32,986 nt of DNA from Bifidobacterium breve (GCA_943326765.2 CALPUN020000006.1:1-32986); one strand, 5' to 3'; shown: positions 7,971 through 17,693, numbered from the stretch's first letter. Numbers and translations are program-made. The notes: generated by a model not told the origin, from the letters alone.

Positions 7971-9014
7971 TTATTTTTTATAGAATCTATTGATATTAAC
8001 TTCCGGACTTAAAGGGGTTCCCAACTCAATGTTTTCGAATAGTTCTTTAGCCATGGCAGGCCCGAGCATTACACCTCTTGACCCCAATCCGTTTAAGACA
8101 TGCACTCTCTCGTAAACAGAATGTGTTCCTACAAGTGGCTTTCTATCTTTTACCGTTGGGCGAATACCCGCATAATGAGAAATCACTTCAAAATCACAAG
8201 TAAGAATTTCTTGAAGTTTATCAAGTAATTCTTGTTTTCCTTCTTGAGTTGGGGCTTTGGATTTATCAGTCCAATTATAGGTCGACCCAACTTTAAAGAT
8301 ATCGTTCCCAAGTGGTAGCATAAAAATACTGGTATTTATGATTACATCTAATTTCAAATTAGGCGCTTTAATCAATAGTAACTCTCCTTTTGCGCCATCT
8401 AGTGGTAAATCAGAAAAAAAAGGATTTGAAGTCATGCTAAAGCCTTCAGCGAAGACGATGTGTTTGGCCTCTATATTCTTATATTGTATTGACGCGCCGT
8501 TTATCTTTATGGCGTGGTGACTAAAAACTTCTTTTAGCAACAATTGTTTGTCGTTTAAATAACTTTTATAGCTGTCTAATAATGCGGCTACATCTACGTA
8601 TCCGGTATGATTGACTTCTCCATAATCGAAAGGGGAGTCGATTCCTTCGAATTTTGTTGTTATCAATTTTAAAGAAAGAAAGGGAGACAATCCTATTTTA
8701 TCAGAGGCAATGAACCAATTATTTTGTTCTTCTACAGAAAAGAATTTTCGTAGAATTGGTATTTTAAAATCAAATTGGGTGTTTAATTTAGCTTCGATGG
8801 TCGTGTAAAAATCATCTAAAAGTTGGAGTTGTTCATCAGCCTTCCAAACTGGGGTAAATCTTTTTAAAATCACAGGATTGTATAAACCACCTGCAACCTT
8901 AGATGCATTTTGCATATCTGAATCAATAACTTGTATCGTCTTCTGATTTTGCAAAGCGGTTTCTGCGAATGCAATTCCGGCTAAACCGGCACCAACAATT
9001 AAATAATCTATCAT
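7971..9014 (-). CDS. DAO-type FAD-dependent oxidoreductase
   Basis: A 347-residue protein of the D-amino-acid-oxidase-like flavoprotein superfamily. The N-terminal Rossmann motif GAGLAG (8-13) binds the FAD ADP moiety. A GAKGELLLIKAP strand follows, and the C-terminal PTVKDRKPLVG and NGLGSRGVMLGPAMAKEL segments close the FAD site. Related enzymes oxidise amine or amino acid substrates, and the MnmC C-terminal domain has the same fold, but there is no fused methyltransferase here. The substrate is unknown. The start codon lies 11 bp after the gldN terminator, so expression from gldN would need read-through; a weak TAnnTTAG-like box lies in that short gap. Confidence 0.82.
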   Translation of the reverse strand: MIDYLIVGAGLAGIAFAETALQNQKTIQVIDSDMQNASKVAGGLYNPVILKRFTPVWKADEQLQLLDDFYTTIEAKLNTQFDFKIPILRKFFSVEEQNNWFIASDKIGLSPFLSLKLITTKFEGIDSPFDYGEVNHTGYVDVAALLDSYKSYLNDKQLLLKEVFSHHAIKINGASIQYKNIEAKHIVFAEGFSMTSNPFFSDLPLDGAKGELLLIKAPNLKLDVIINTSIFMLPLGNDIFKVGSTYNWTDKSKAPTQEGKQELLDKLQEILTCDFEVISHYAGIRPTVKDRKPLVGTHSVYERVHVLNGLGSRGVMLGPAMAKELFENIELGTPLSPEVNINRFYKK

Positions 9015-9024
9015 CGTGCTAAAA

Positions 9025-9058
9025 TAAAAAAACTCTTACTGTTATAGTAAGAGTTTTT
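9025..9058 (-). terminator. Terminator of the gldKLMN operon
   Basis: A 9-bp stem (9032-9040 with 9046-9054) extended by four A:T pairs, 5-nt loop, followed on the minus strand by a long U-rich tract. It lies 18 bp beyond the gldN stop codon and just before the start of the flavoprotein gene. Confidence 0.88.
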
Positions 9059-9076
9059 CTGTTATTTAAAATCACA

Positions 9077-9967
9077 TTAGTAATTCCACATATCTTGTTC
9101 GAAATCTCGAATTTTATCTTTGACGCGTTCTGATTCGAGTAATTGCATCTGTGAATTTTCTTTCATGTACTCTGCAATTTCACGGTCACCGTAAACGTTT
9201 TCCTCTTTGTAAATCACACCGTTAAAACGTCTTGAATTTAGAAGGTGGTCAAAAGAAATAGGTTGAGCAGAGTTTCTATCGTTAAATGATTTTGCATCAT
9301 GAAGAATATCTCTTACTGCTGGGAAATAAACCCAAAACAACTCTATGTAATCTTGCTCATCTTTACCAACTGTAAAAACATCGGGAGTTACTGGACACAA
9401 ACCTAGCAAACGATATTTTAATTCGCTTTGACGCTTGTCAAAATACCAATATCCTTTAATTTTATAATCAGAAACATCAATGGCACCTAAATCCGTTTTC
9501 ACAATATATTGAGGATCTATTGGAATTCCAGCATTTATTTGCTCTCTTCCTGCATCCGTTGTGTCAATACGAGATAATGAAGCCTGAATATCTTTTAGCG
9601 TTTTTTTGGTATTAAAGTAACTATCAGTGTATACTTCGGTTAGCTTACCATCTTTCATAGCTTTGGTTAAAACATCATACAATGATCTTCTTTCTTTACC
9701 AATATTAGCGGTATCAATCGGATAATATAAAGGAAAGTTTATACGTTCATCTAAATCGATGATTTCCCATGTTGTTTTGCCCATCAAAACATCTCTATCA
9801 TGCACATAACCATAAGCTAATGGTTTATCATCATCATTAGATAACTGAGCTGCTGTCTTTTTTCCAATTTCAGAAGGAACTTTAGCATTAAGCAAGTTCG
9901 ACTGAGCAAAAGAAGTAAGACTTCCTACAGCAAAGGTTGCAACGACTAAAAAATTTCTATACTTCAT
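9077..9967 (-). CDS. gldN: GldN, type IX secretion ring protein
   Basis: A 296-residue periplasmic protein (signal peptide about 1-21, ending SFAQ) of the GldN/PorN family. In the type IX secretion system PorN pairs with the lipoprotein PorK to form the large ring beneath the outer membrane. Characteristic segments are KTTWEIIDLDERINFPLYYPI and the region around YWYFDKRQSELKYRLLGL. It is the last gene of gldKLMN, 50 bp after gldM, and is followed by a strong terminator. F. johnsoniae carries a gldN-like paralogue, gldO, next to gldN; none is seen here. Length and order fit the family well. Confidence 0.96.
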   Translation of the reverse strand: MKYRNFLVVATFAVGSLTSFAQSNLLNAKVPSEIGKKTAAQLSNDDDKPLAYGYVHDRDVLMGKTTWEIIDLDERINFPLYYPIDTANIGKERRSLYDVLTKAMKDGKLTEVYTDSYFNTKKTLKDIQASLSRIDTTDAGREQINAGIPIDPQYIVKTDLGAIDVSDYKIKGYWYFDKRQSELKYRLLGLCPVTPDVFTVGKDEQDYIELFWVYFPAVRDILHDAKSFNDRNSAQPISFDHLLNSRRFNGVIYKEENVYGDREIAEYMKENSQMQLLESERVKDKIRDFEQDMWNY

Positions 9968-10017
9968 CTTTACTAAATTATAAGTTGTGTAAGTAGGTAA
10001 CGTTTTAACTTAAATTA

Positions 10018-11568
10018 TTATTGTATTTCGTAGATTACTACTGAAGTTTTTGGCAATAAATAACCAGGAGCCCCAACTAAATTTACTTTAATTTCAGAAA
10101 TTGTCACCTGATCCCCTCTGCCTGCACCAGCAATAACAGCCTGAGCTTGAGCATTAAGTTTACTTCCTTGTACAACAACTGTTGGTTTACCGGTTACTTT
10201 GATATTGAACCCAACTACATTAAGACCTACTTCGAAATCGAAATCATTCAATTTTGCACCAACTGTAGAAACAAGTAAACTTGATTTAGGTCCTTTAACA
10301 AGTCCTTGTTCTCCACGAATTGTTCCTGCAGGAGCAGGAATACCTTTAATACGAAACGTTTTCTTATCAGAAACTGGTTTCCCATCAGGAAGTTTTGCAG
10401 TAACATTAATGGTCATTTCCGTACCTTGACCAGGTTTGATATTATATTGACCCGGTTTACTTCCTTTAGTCATCCCTGGAGCACTTGCAGTTACATTATT
10501 ATCAGAGATCCCTGCGAATGATATAGTCATTGGATTTACAACTCCTCTGTAAACTACATTCATCTTATCCGCAGAAATTGTAGCTGAATTAGGTCTTGGC
10601 ACTACCACATAGTTTCCTTTAATTGGTAAACTAATCACTTTTCCATTCTCATCAAAATTGAAAGAACCAGTAATATCGTGTTCACCAACAGCGCCTGCAC
10701 CGAAAGAAAATTCAGCTTGACCAGCCGAAGCTTTTACAGAAGAACCATTAACAATAACTGATTTCGCAACTAAAGTTGGGTCAAACTTTCCTAAAATAAT
10801 TTTTCCTTTAACCGCTTCTCCTTGAAAGAAAGCTGTTTTTTCTGGAACAACAATTGGTTGGTAAGCTGTAAGGGAAGCCGCTGCAACTAAATCCGATTGA
10901 AACATTCCCGTCATTACATCACTTTCAGTAGCTTTAATATCTGCTTGTATTTGAGATAATTTAGTAACCGAAGCAATCAATGGGAAGTGATGGTAATTGT
11001 AATCAAGCCAAGGTAATTTTGCTCCTGCTTTTTCGGAGTATACCGCTTCTGTAGCAAATCTTTTTTCGATTTTCTTCATTTCAACATCGGCAATAGAACT
11101 ACCGCCAATTGCTTTGATTTTTCCAGCATATCCTTGAATATAACCTAGAAATTTCTTAGCATCTGAAGATTCTCTATCTCCTTTGTAAAACATATTATCA
11201 ATTTCATCACTTTTATCCATCTGTTCGCATGGATAGTTTCCTTCTTTATCCTTAGGATATTTTTTAGTGATTTGAGTTTTAATACCTTCTAAATAATCAT
11301 TAAATTCTTTAGAAATCGCTCTGATTTTTTCAACTTTAACTTTTTTATCACCGAATTGACCTGGTTGATCAACGGCTTTTTGAGTTAATTGTTCAAAAGA
11401 TGATTGATTTCTAGTATCCGTGATACTATTAGATTCAACAATTTTTTTATCCAAAATTCCAAATGCAGATAATACTTCTTTGGACATATTTAAAGCTAAC
11501 ATCGCGATGAAAACCAAATACATCAGGTTAATCATCTTCTGTCTAGGGGTTAATTTTCCTCCTGCCAT
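10018..11568 (-). CDS. gldM: GldM, type IX secretion/gliding motor periplasmic arm
   Basis: A 516-residue inner-membrane protein with one N-terminal helix (about 15-35) and a long periplasmic part made of four stacked domains. The start MAGGKLTPRQKMINLMYLVF holds Arg9, the residue reported to pair with GldL Glu49 in the proton-driven motor. With GldL it converts proton-motive force into movement that powers type IX secretion and gliding adhesin transport; its C-terminal domain contacts the GldKN ring. It lies between gldL and gldN with about 50-bp gaps, consistent with one transcript. Identification is firm from sequence and gene order. Confidence 0.97.
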   Translation of the reverse strand: MAGGKLTPRQKMINLMYLVFIAMLALNMSKEVLSAFGILDKKIVESNSITDTRNQSSFEQLTQKAVDQPGQFGDKKVKVEKIRAISKEFNDYLEGIKTQITKKYPKDKEGNYPCEQMDKSDEIDNMFYKGDRESSDAKKFLGYIQGYAGKIKAIGGSSIADVEMKKIEKRFATEAVYSEKAGAKLPWLDYNYHHFPLIASVTKLSQIQADIKATESDVMTGMFQSDLVAAASLTAYQPIVVPEKTAFFQGEAVKGKIILGKFDPTLVAKSVIVNGSSVKASAGQAEFSFGAGAVGEHDITGSFNFDENGKVISLPIKGNYVVVPRPNSATISADKMNVVYRGVVNPMTISFAGISDNNVTASAPGMTKGSKPGQYNIKPGQGTEMTINVTAKLPDGKPVSDKKTFRIKGIPAPAGTIRGEQGLVKGPKSSLLVSTVGAKLNDFDFEVGLNVVGFNIKVTGKPTVVVQGSKLNAQAQAVIAGAGRGDQVTISEIKVNLVGAPGYLLPKTSVVIYEIQ

Positions 11569-11617
11569 TTTTTTCTAATTAAGTTTGTTTTGTTTGTATT
11601 AAAAATGTAGTGAGATA

Positions 11618-12268
11618 CTAATTCCCTTTGTTGCTCATTGCAGATAACATTCCACCGTAAACATTGTTCAATGAAGACAAGTTTGAAGTTAATGATTGCA
11701 TCTGATCTTTTAATTTTAAATTATTTTCAGCTACTTCATTATTGATTTGAACATTTCTTGAAGCACTATCTAATTGGATTTTATACAAGCTATTTAAAGA
11801 TTCCATTTGAGCAGCAGCCAATGTTAATTCTTCGCTGTATTTTTTTGTTGATGCAATTGAATCTACAGTTGGAGCAATTCCTTTTGCGGCTGATTCGAAA
11901 TTTTTAATGCTGTTCCCTAAACTAGCCATTAATTCCCCATCAATTTTAGCTTCTTTCAACATCGTATCTAATTTTTGAGAAAGTAACCCTTGTGCTTCTT
12001 TAGGGTCTTCTTTTTTGGCATCTTTTTTTCTGGCTTCACCATTAGCAAGTTCTGGATAAACTAGTGACCAATCCAATTCATCATCTACAGGTTCAAAAGC
12101 AGACAATCCAAATATAAGAGCTTCGGTTACAAGACCAATAGTCAACATTAAGTTTCCAGTAATAAAGCCAAACTCGATGTGAGTAATTTTGAATAATGCT
12201 CCGATGATTACAACTGCCGCTCCCATACCGTAAGCGAAATTCATTGCTTTTTTGCTTAATAATGCCAT
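11618..12268 (-). CDS. gldL: GldL, proton-channel subunit of the gliding/T9SS motor
   Basis: A 216-residue protein with two N-terminal membrane helices (about 8-28 and 33-53) and a cytoplasmic C-terminal tail with coiled-coil character. Glu49 in the second helix (segment GLVTEALIF) is at the position known to be essential for proton-driven function. Five GldL subunits surround two GldM helices in the known motor. The segment ELDWSLVYPEL (about 63-73), shortly after helix two, is also typical. The gene sits 48 bp after gldK and 49 bp before gldM. Confidence 0.97.
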   Translation of the reverse strand: MALLSKKAMNFAYGMGAAVVIIGALFKITHIEFGFITGNLMLTIGLVTEALIFGLSAFEPVDDELDWSLVYPELANGEARKKDAKKEDPKEAQGLLSQKLDTMLKEAKIDGELMASLGNSIKNFESAAKGIAPTVDSIASTKKYSEELTLAAAQMESLNSLYKIQLDSASRNVQINNEVAENNLKLKDQMQSLTSNLSSLNNVYGGMLSAMSNKGN

Positions 12269-12316
12269 AATAATAATTTTAGTTAGTTAAGTTAATTAAT
12301 AATAGTTGGTTAATTT

Positions 12317-13735
12317 TTATTTTTTAGGTGCTTTACCAGTTGTTATAGTTCCCATGTAATCTTGAACAGTTCTAAATCCTATATAACTTCTCGCTGTGTC
12401 AGCGTATTCAAAGTCACGTGTACTTACTTGCAAGAAATAAGCAACATCTTTCCAAGAACCACCTCTCACAACTTTACGCATGTTTTTGGAATCAGGAACA
12501 TTTGGATTCATTGATGACACATATTCATAAGCACTGGCGTCATATGATGAATCAGTCCACTCCGCTACATTTCCAGCCATATTGTATAAATTATATCCAT
12601 TAGGCTCATACGATTTAGCCTCAACAGTATACAAAGCCTGATCTGCGGCATAATCCCCTCTATTAGGTTTAAAATTAGCCAAGAAACATCCTCTATCATT
12701 TTTGGTGTAAGGACCACCCCAAGGATAAGCTCCAGACTGCAAGCCTCCTCTAGCCGAATACTCCCATTCAGCCTCTGTTGGCAAACGAAATGAGTTCGTC
12801 AAATCTCTACCTTTTTTCTTTGACTTAATGTAAGAATTTTTGTTTAAAGTTCTCCAAGCACAAAATGCTTTGGCTTGTTTCCAATTAACTCCTACTACAG
12901 GATATTCAGAATAGGCCTGATGCCATAGATAATCATTGTGCATTGGTTCATTATAGGAATAGGCAAAATCTTTGATCCAAACTGTTGTATCAGGATAAAC
13001 TTTTGTCTGCTCCGTTTTAATAAAATCTTTTCTTTTTCCTGTTTTAGCCTTTGCTGCTGCTTGAATATCCATCCAAGAATAACGGAATTTTAATTTATTA
13101 ACATCAATAGTGCGCAAACCGTTAAATGATTCTGCTATAGGCAAATACATTGTATCCATGACTTCCGTATAATATTCATCAGGGTATTTACCGGTATCTT
13201 TAATCAATTTGGGTTTTCTATTCAATTTTCTTCCCGCATAAGGATCATCATCTGTTCCAACACTATAGTAATTCTCATACATGTATTTGTCATAAGCAGT
13301 CATTTTAGCCGGATCTGCGTCGTTAAATGCAAAATCAGCAATACTGCCAGAATTTTTACCTGCCTTACCTTTAGCCGCACCCGCACCCGCAGTTCCACCA
13401 CCTCCTACTTCATCCGCTAATATAGCCAACCGAACTCTGATTGTTGAATCTTTTACCCATTCAACAAATTGACGGTATTCACTGTTTGTAATCTCGGTTT
13501 CATCCATGTAAAAAGACCTAACAGTAACTGTTTTGGTTGGAGCATCCTGAACATTAGCTAAATCATCGTCTGATTTACCCATGATAAAGGAACCTCCAGG
13601 AACTAAAGACATTCCAAATGGCTTTTCTGGTTGCCATTTTTTTCCTTTAACACCTACTAATTCACCTTTGTCACTTGAGCCTCCACAGCTCACTAATAAA
13701 GCTAAAATCGCTGAAAACAAAATGAATTTCTTCAT
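12317..13735 (-). CDS. gldK: GldK, T9SS ring lipoprotein (FGE fold)
   Basis: A 472-residue lipoprotein when read from the ATG at 13735: signal MKKFILFSAILALLVSC with lipobox Cys17. A longer frame from 13762 would put nine extra residues before the signal peptide and is unlikely. The body has the formylglycine-generating-enzyme (sulfatase-modifying) fold seen in GldK/PorK, with GSFIMGKSDDD, FYMDETEITNSEYRQFV, FRLPTEAEWEYSARGG and VVRGGSWKD. The family is structural: it forms the outer-membrane ring with GldN. It is the first gene of gldKLMN, with a candidate promoter at 13859-13866. Confidence 0.96.
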   Translation of the reverse strand: MKKFILFSAILALLVSCGGSSDKGELVGVKGKKWQPEKPFGMSLVPGGSFIMGKSDDDLANVQDAPTKTVTVRSFYMDETEITNSEYRQFVEWVKDSTIRVRLAILADEVGGGGTAGAGAAKGKAGKNSGSIADFAFNDADPAKMTAYDKYMYENYYSVGTDDDPYAGRKLNRKPKLIKDTGKYPDEYYTEVMDTMYLPIAESFNGLRTIDVNKLKFRYSWMDIQAAAKAKTGKRKDFIKTEQTKVYPDTTVWIKDFAYSYNEPMHNDYLWHQAYSEYPVVGVNWKQAKAFCAWRTLNKNSYIKSKKKGRDLTNSFRLPTEAEWEYSARGGLQSGAYPWGGPYTKNDRGCFLANFKPNRGDYAADQALYTVEAKSYEPNGYNLYNMAGNVAEWTDSSYDASAYEYVSSMNPNVPDSKNMRKVVRGGSWKDVAYFLQVSTRDFEYADTARSYIGFRTVQDYMGTITTGKAPKK

Positions 13736-13858
13736 ATAAATTGGGGTTATGTATGTATTCATAATTTAAGGGCGTAAACCTATTTATTATTTTTTAAAAA
13801 AGCAATTAATTGTTATTAAAATTTACTCTGGTTTCAATCAATACTAAGTTTTGCGATT

Positions 13859-13866
13859 CAAAAATA
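13859..13866 (-). promoter_or_regulatory. Candidate -7 box of the gldKLMN operon
   Basis: On the minus strand this reads TATTTTTG, an exact TAnnTTTG match, about 120 bp upstream of gldK. No -33 TTG is present at the right distance. In such AT-rich sequence a chance match is possible. The rest of the 297-bp gap 13736-14032 holds no gene; it contains the hairpin described at 13884-13927. Confidence 0.35.
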
Positions 13867-13883
13867 AAATTATTAATGTTATT

Positions 13884-13927
13884 AAAAAAATATTTTATCG
13901 ATAATCTACTAAAAATACCGATAAAAT
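13884..13927 (-). terminator. Weak terminator-like inverted repeat after the arginase-like gene
   Basis: A 9-bp perfect inverted repeat (13892-13900 and 13919-13927, arms ATTTTATCG/CGATAAAAT) with an 18-nt spacer is followed on the minus strand by seven U residues. The stem has only two G:C pairs and a long loop, so it may instead be an operator or chance structure. It lies 105 bp past the stop of the arginase-like gene and just upstream of the candidate gldK promoter. Confidence 0.35.
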
Positions 13928-14032
13928 GCGTTTATATTGTTTTTTTGTAAGATTAAAACTATTTAATTAGGTGTTTTATATGCGTTGAATTATTTTCAGG
14001 GCAACATTTTTCAAAGCTTATTATGATACCGA

Positions 14033-15181
14033 TTAAACTAAATTTTTTCTCTGAGCCTTCCACCATCTTTCGGGTATTTCTTGATTACAGGCAGCTAAAT
14101 ATTCCTCGTAAGAACATGGTAACAACGTATTTTTTTTCAACTTATTGTTACTCGCGGAAATAAAGGGGATTTCAATCCACCATCGTTCCGTTTTATTGCT
14201 TTTATAAAAGATTAGCTCATCATCCTCCAGCGGAACGATATATTTTAAATAATTTTCTTTACTCCCAAAAGGATACTCATAAGATCTGTAATGATACCCT
14301 TCCATAAAATACCAAACTACTTGAGAAACTAAAGCCGCTTCTTGCTTAGAATAATTATGATTAAAAACCCCAAACAAAGACACTTTATCACTAATCCCAG
14401 CATACCGTGACAAAGAACATATCTCTTTCCCATTAAAACCATTAGGCCTAAAAGTAATGAAATTTCCTGAATCTGATGATTTTACTGAGGTTAAATCCAA
14501 ACTAACAATATCAGCGTCTCTAAAAACGGGTTCCGCAATTGCGATATTATTAGAAACATCTCCCAATCTGTATGCGTCAAAAAATAACTTATCAATTAAA
14601 TCAATCTCTTCCTGTGAATTATAATAGGTTTGGTAACCAACATTACTATAATTAAATAGATTATTGGGCTCATCTAATACTATTTTTGTTAAGTAAGAAG
14701 AAGCAGTAATATTCTCACTTTCTTTCCCAAAATCAAACCTACTATCTATAGTCACTAAGTTTACCATTTGTTCCAACTTATCAAAAGAGCGATACATGGG
14801 ATAGGTCAAATCTTGCGAACCACCAATTATAATTGGGAGCACTTTTTTCTTAATTAACGAAGATATGACTTTTTGAAGTGCAAAATAGGTGTCTTCAATT
14901 CTATCACCAGCCAAAATATTTCCCAAATCTGCAATCGAAGTCTCCCAGTTCCCTGGATACAATGAGTAAAGTTCTTTACGAATAGCAATCAAATTATGTG
15001 GTTCGTCCACATTTACACCTCTGTTTTCCACAACGCCAATAATCGCCAACTTGATTTGTTTCAAATCGGGAAAATCCATCTCGGTATGAAAGACAACCTT
15101 ACTCCCAAGATGTTGAGAGGTTAAGGTTTTCAAATATTCCGAAATTTCAGATTCTACAGGCACTAGGAAATCAAACTCCAT
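14033..15181 (-). CDS. Arginase-fold (ureohydrolase-like) protein with degenerate metal site
   Basis: A 382-residue protein recognisable as a formimidoylglutamase/arginase-family member from the order of motifs, but with key changes. The GGxH motif reads GGSQ (Gln123 for the metal-binding His). DAHxD reads DSRFD (146-150, Arg148 for His). The SxDxD motif reads SLDLT (Asp229 kept, Thr231 for Asp). Three of the six canonical Mn2+ ligands are therefore lost, so ordinary ureohydrolase activity is unlikely. The C-terminal part ends in a conserved-looking WWKAQRKNL. It starts 3 bp after the topA stop and lies upstream of gldK. The role is unknown; a structural role is possible. Confidence 0.75.
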   Translation of the reverse strand: MEFDFLVPVESEISEYLKTLTSQHLGSKVVFHTEMDFPDLKQIKLAIIGVVENRGVNVDEPHNLIAIRKELYSLYPGNWETSIADLGNILAGDRIEDTYFALQKVISSLIKKKVLPIIIGGSQDLTYPMYRSFDKLEQMVNLVTIDSRFDFGKESENITASSYLTKIVLDEPNNLFNYSNVGYQTYYNSQEEIDLIDKLFFDAYRLGDVSNNIAIAEPVFRDADIVSLDLTSVKSSDSGNFITFRPNGFNGKEICSLSRYAGISDKVSLFGVFNHNYSKQEAALVSQVVWYFMEGYHYRSYEYPFGSKENYLKYIVPLEDDELIFYKSNKTERWWIEIPFISASNNKLKKNTLLPCSYEEYLAACNQEIPERWWKAQRKNLV

Positions 15182-15184
15182 TTC

Positions 15185-17674
15185 TTATTTCTTTTTAGTC
15201 GTCGCTTTTTTCTTTGTTGCGGCCTTTTTTTCTGGCGTTTTCTTGGCAATCATTTCCTGAACTTGAGCCAGCGTTAATTTGGAGGCATCAATATCTTTAT
15301 TCAATTCGATTTTTAGTTTCCCTTTCGTTATCACGGATCTACCCCAACGAGCTTTCTCAACTAAAATCCCTTCCTCTTTCCAATGGTGAAGTACCTTGTC
15401 TTTTTCTTTTTGTAGTTTGTCTTCAATCAATTCTACTATATCCGATTGGGATAATGCATCGAAATTGTATTTTTTACTAACATTGATAAACAATCCATTC
15501 CATTTAATAAAAGGACCAAAACGCCCCACTCCTTTTTGAACACCCAGTTCATTATACATAGCGATTGGAGCATCAGCCTTAACTTTGTCATCGATCAATT
15601 CTTGAGCTCTCTCCATAGAAATATCTAACGGATTCTCTCCTTTTGGCAAGGATATAAAAACGCTTCCGTATCGAACATAAGGACCAAAACGACCGTTGTT
15701 AACTTCGACTTCTTCTCCTTTATAAGTACCTAATTGTTTTGGTAATAAAAATAAATCCAAAGCATCTTCTAGCGTGATGTTTCCAATATTTTGATCCGAC
15801 ATCAAACTTGCGAATTTTTTTTCTTCGTCATCCGCTTCCCCAATTTGCGCCATCGGACCAAACTTTCCTAAACGAACGCTCACTTGTTTTCCCGTTTTAG
15901 GATCTTTCCCTAAAATTCTTTCGCCACTTTCTCTTTCTGCATGGGCTTCAACTTCGGTTACATTCGGATGGAACTTATCATAAAACTCTTGCATCATATG
16001 CTCCCAATTCACATTTCCCTCTGCAATTTCGTCAAAATCTTGCTCTACTTTAGCGGTAAAGTTATAATCCAAAATAGTTTCAAAGTTCTTTACCAAAAAG
16101 TCGGTAACTATGGTTCCAATATCTGTTGGAACTAATTTCCCTTTATCGGAGCCGGTATTTTCTTTCAATAGTTTTTCAACCACTTTACTCGATTGTAAAG
16201 TCAATTGCGTATAGGGTCTTTCATGTCCTTCCAGATTTCCTTTTTCAACATAGTTTCTATTGATAATCGTAGAAATTGTTGGCGCATAAGTTGAAGGGCG
16301 TCCTATTCCTAACTCCTCTAGCTTCTTAACTAAAGAAGCTTCCGTGTATCTAGCCGCTGGTCTTGTATATCTTTCAGTAGCCGTAATATAATTGTTTTGC
16401 AAACGTTCGGCAATTTTCATCGCAGGCAGCATTCCCTCATGTTCCTCATCGTCCTCGTCGTTGCCTTCTAGATAAACTTTTAAAAACCCTTCGAAAAGCA
16501 ATACTTCACCGGATGCTGTAAAAACATCCCCATGATTGCTTGCCTCTATTTTAATATTGGTACGTTCTAATTCGGCGTCACTCATTTGAGAGGCCAAAGT
16601 TCTTTTCCAAATCAAATCATACAAACGAGCTTGGTCTCGATCAATATTCACGGAATGCCGTGACATATCGGTAGGTCGTATTGCTTCGTGTGCTTCTTGT
16701 GCCCCTTTACTTTTAGTCACAAAAGTTCTTGGTTTTGAAAATTCCTTTCCGTAGGATTTGATAACTTCTGCTTGAGCAGCTTCCATCGCATCTTTAGATA
16801 AGTTTACACTGTCCGTTCTCATATAGGTAATCAACCCGGCTTCATACAACCGTTGTGCTAATTGCATCGTAATTCCAACGGGCAAGTACAATTTTCTCGC
16901 CGCTTCTTGTTGTAAAGTCGATGTTGTAAAGGGTGCTGCTGGTGATTTTTTTGTAGGTTTGGTTTCAATATCAGAAACCTTATACGTAGCACCGATATTT
17001 TTATTTAGAAAATCTTCGGCTTCCTTTTTAGTATTATAATGTTTTGGTAATTTAGCTTTGAATGCTTTCCCTGCTTCATTTGTGAATTCAGCAACAATAG
17101 AATACGAAGCAACTGGTTTGAAGTTTTGAATTTCACGTTCTCTTTCCACAATTAACCGAACAGAAACTGATTGCACGCGACCTGCCGACAAACCTCCTTT
17201 TACTTTTCGCCACAAAACCGGAGACAATTCGTATCCGACCAAACGGTCTAAAACACGTCGGGCTTGTTGGGCATTGACTAAATTGTAATCTATTTCTCTT
17301 GGGTTTTCAATAGCTTTTAATATGGCTGATTTGGTGATTTCGTGAAAAACAATTCGCTTGGTTTTACTTTTATCCAATTTTAATTCTTCGGCTAAATGCC
17401 ACGAGATTGCTTCTCCTTCTCGGTCCTCATCGGAAGCCAACCAAACCATATCGGCGTTTTTTGACAAGGTTTTTAGTTTAGAAACCAACGCTTTTTTATC
17501 CGCCGAAACCTCGTATTTGGGTTTGAATCCGTTCGCTACATCAACCCCAATTTCTTTAGAAGGCAAATCGGCTATGTGTCCATAACTCGATTCTACTTGA
17601 TAGTCGCTCCCCAAAAATTTTTCGATTGTTTTTGCCTTTGCTGGCGATTCCACGATCACTAAATTCTTTGCCAT
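15185..17674 (-). CDS. topA: DNA topoisomerase I
   Basis: An 829-residue type IA topoisomerase read from the ATG at 17674 (MAKNLVIVESPAKAKTIEKFLG). The Toprim domain has the first Glu in VESPAK and the acidic motif SDEDREGEA (about 81-89). The nucleophile is Tyr284, in LITYMRTDS. The C-terminal third has repeated GRFGP[YF] modules without zinc-finger cysteines, and a Lys-rich tail. It relaxes negative supercoils by single-strand passage. A reading frame extends upstream to 17830, but a TAnnTTTG promoter at 17694-17701 lies inside that extension and the extra 52 residues look like noncoding sequence. Probably cotranscribed with the arginase-like gene. Confidence 0.96.
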   Translation of the reverse strand: MAKNLVIVESPAKAKTIEKFLGSDYQVESSYGHIADLPSKEIGVDVANGFKPKYEVSADKKALVSKLKTLSKNADMVWLASDEDREGEAISWHLAEELKLDKSKTKRIVFHEITKSAILKAIENPREIDYNLVNAQQARRVLDRLVGYELSPVLWRKVKGGLSAGRVQSVSVRLIVEREREIQNFKPVASYSIVAEFTNEAGKAFKAKLPKHYNTKKEAEDFLNKNIGATYKVSDIETKPTKKSPAAPFTTSTLQQEAARKLYLPVGITMQLAQRLYEAGLITYMRTDSVNLSKDAMEAAQAEVIKSYGKEFSKPRTFVTKSKGAQEAHEAIRPTDMSRHSVNIDRDQARLYDLIWKRTLASQMSDAELERTNIKIEASNHGDVFTASGEVLLFEGFLKVYLEGNDEDDEEHEGMLPAMKIAERLQNNYITATERYTRPAARYTEASLVKKLEELGIGRPSTYAPTISTIINRNYVEKGNLEGHERPYTQLTLQSSKVVEKLLKENTGSDKGKLVPTDIGTIVTDFLVKNFETILDYNFTAKVEQDFDEIAEGNVNWEHMMQEFYDKFHPNVTEVEAHAERESGERILGKDPKTGKQVSVRLGKFGPMAQIGEADDEEKKFASLMSDQNIGNITLEDALDLFLLPKQLGTYKGEEVEVNNGRFGPYVRYGSVFISLPKGENPLDISMERAQELIDDKVKADAPIAMYNELGVQKGVGRFGPFIKWNGLFINVSKKYNFDALSQSDIVELIEDKLQKEKDKVLHHWKEEGILVEKARWGRSVITKGKLKIELNKDIDASKLTLAQVQEMIAKKTPEKKAATKKKATTKKK

Positions 17675-17693
17675 AATGCTTTTGTTTGTGTGG

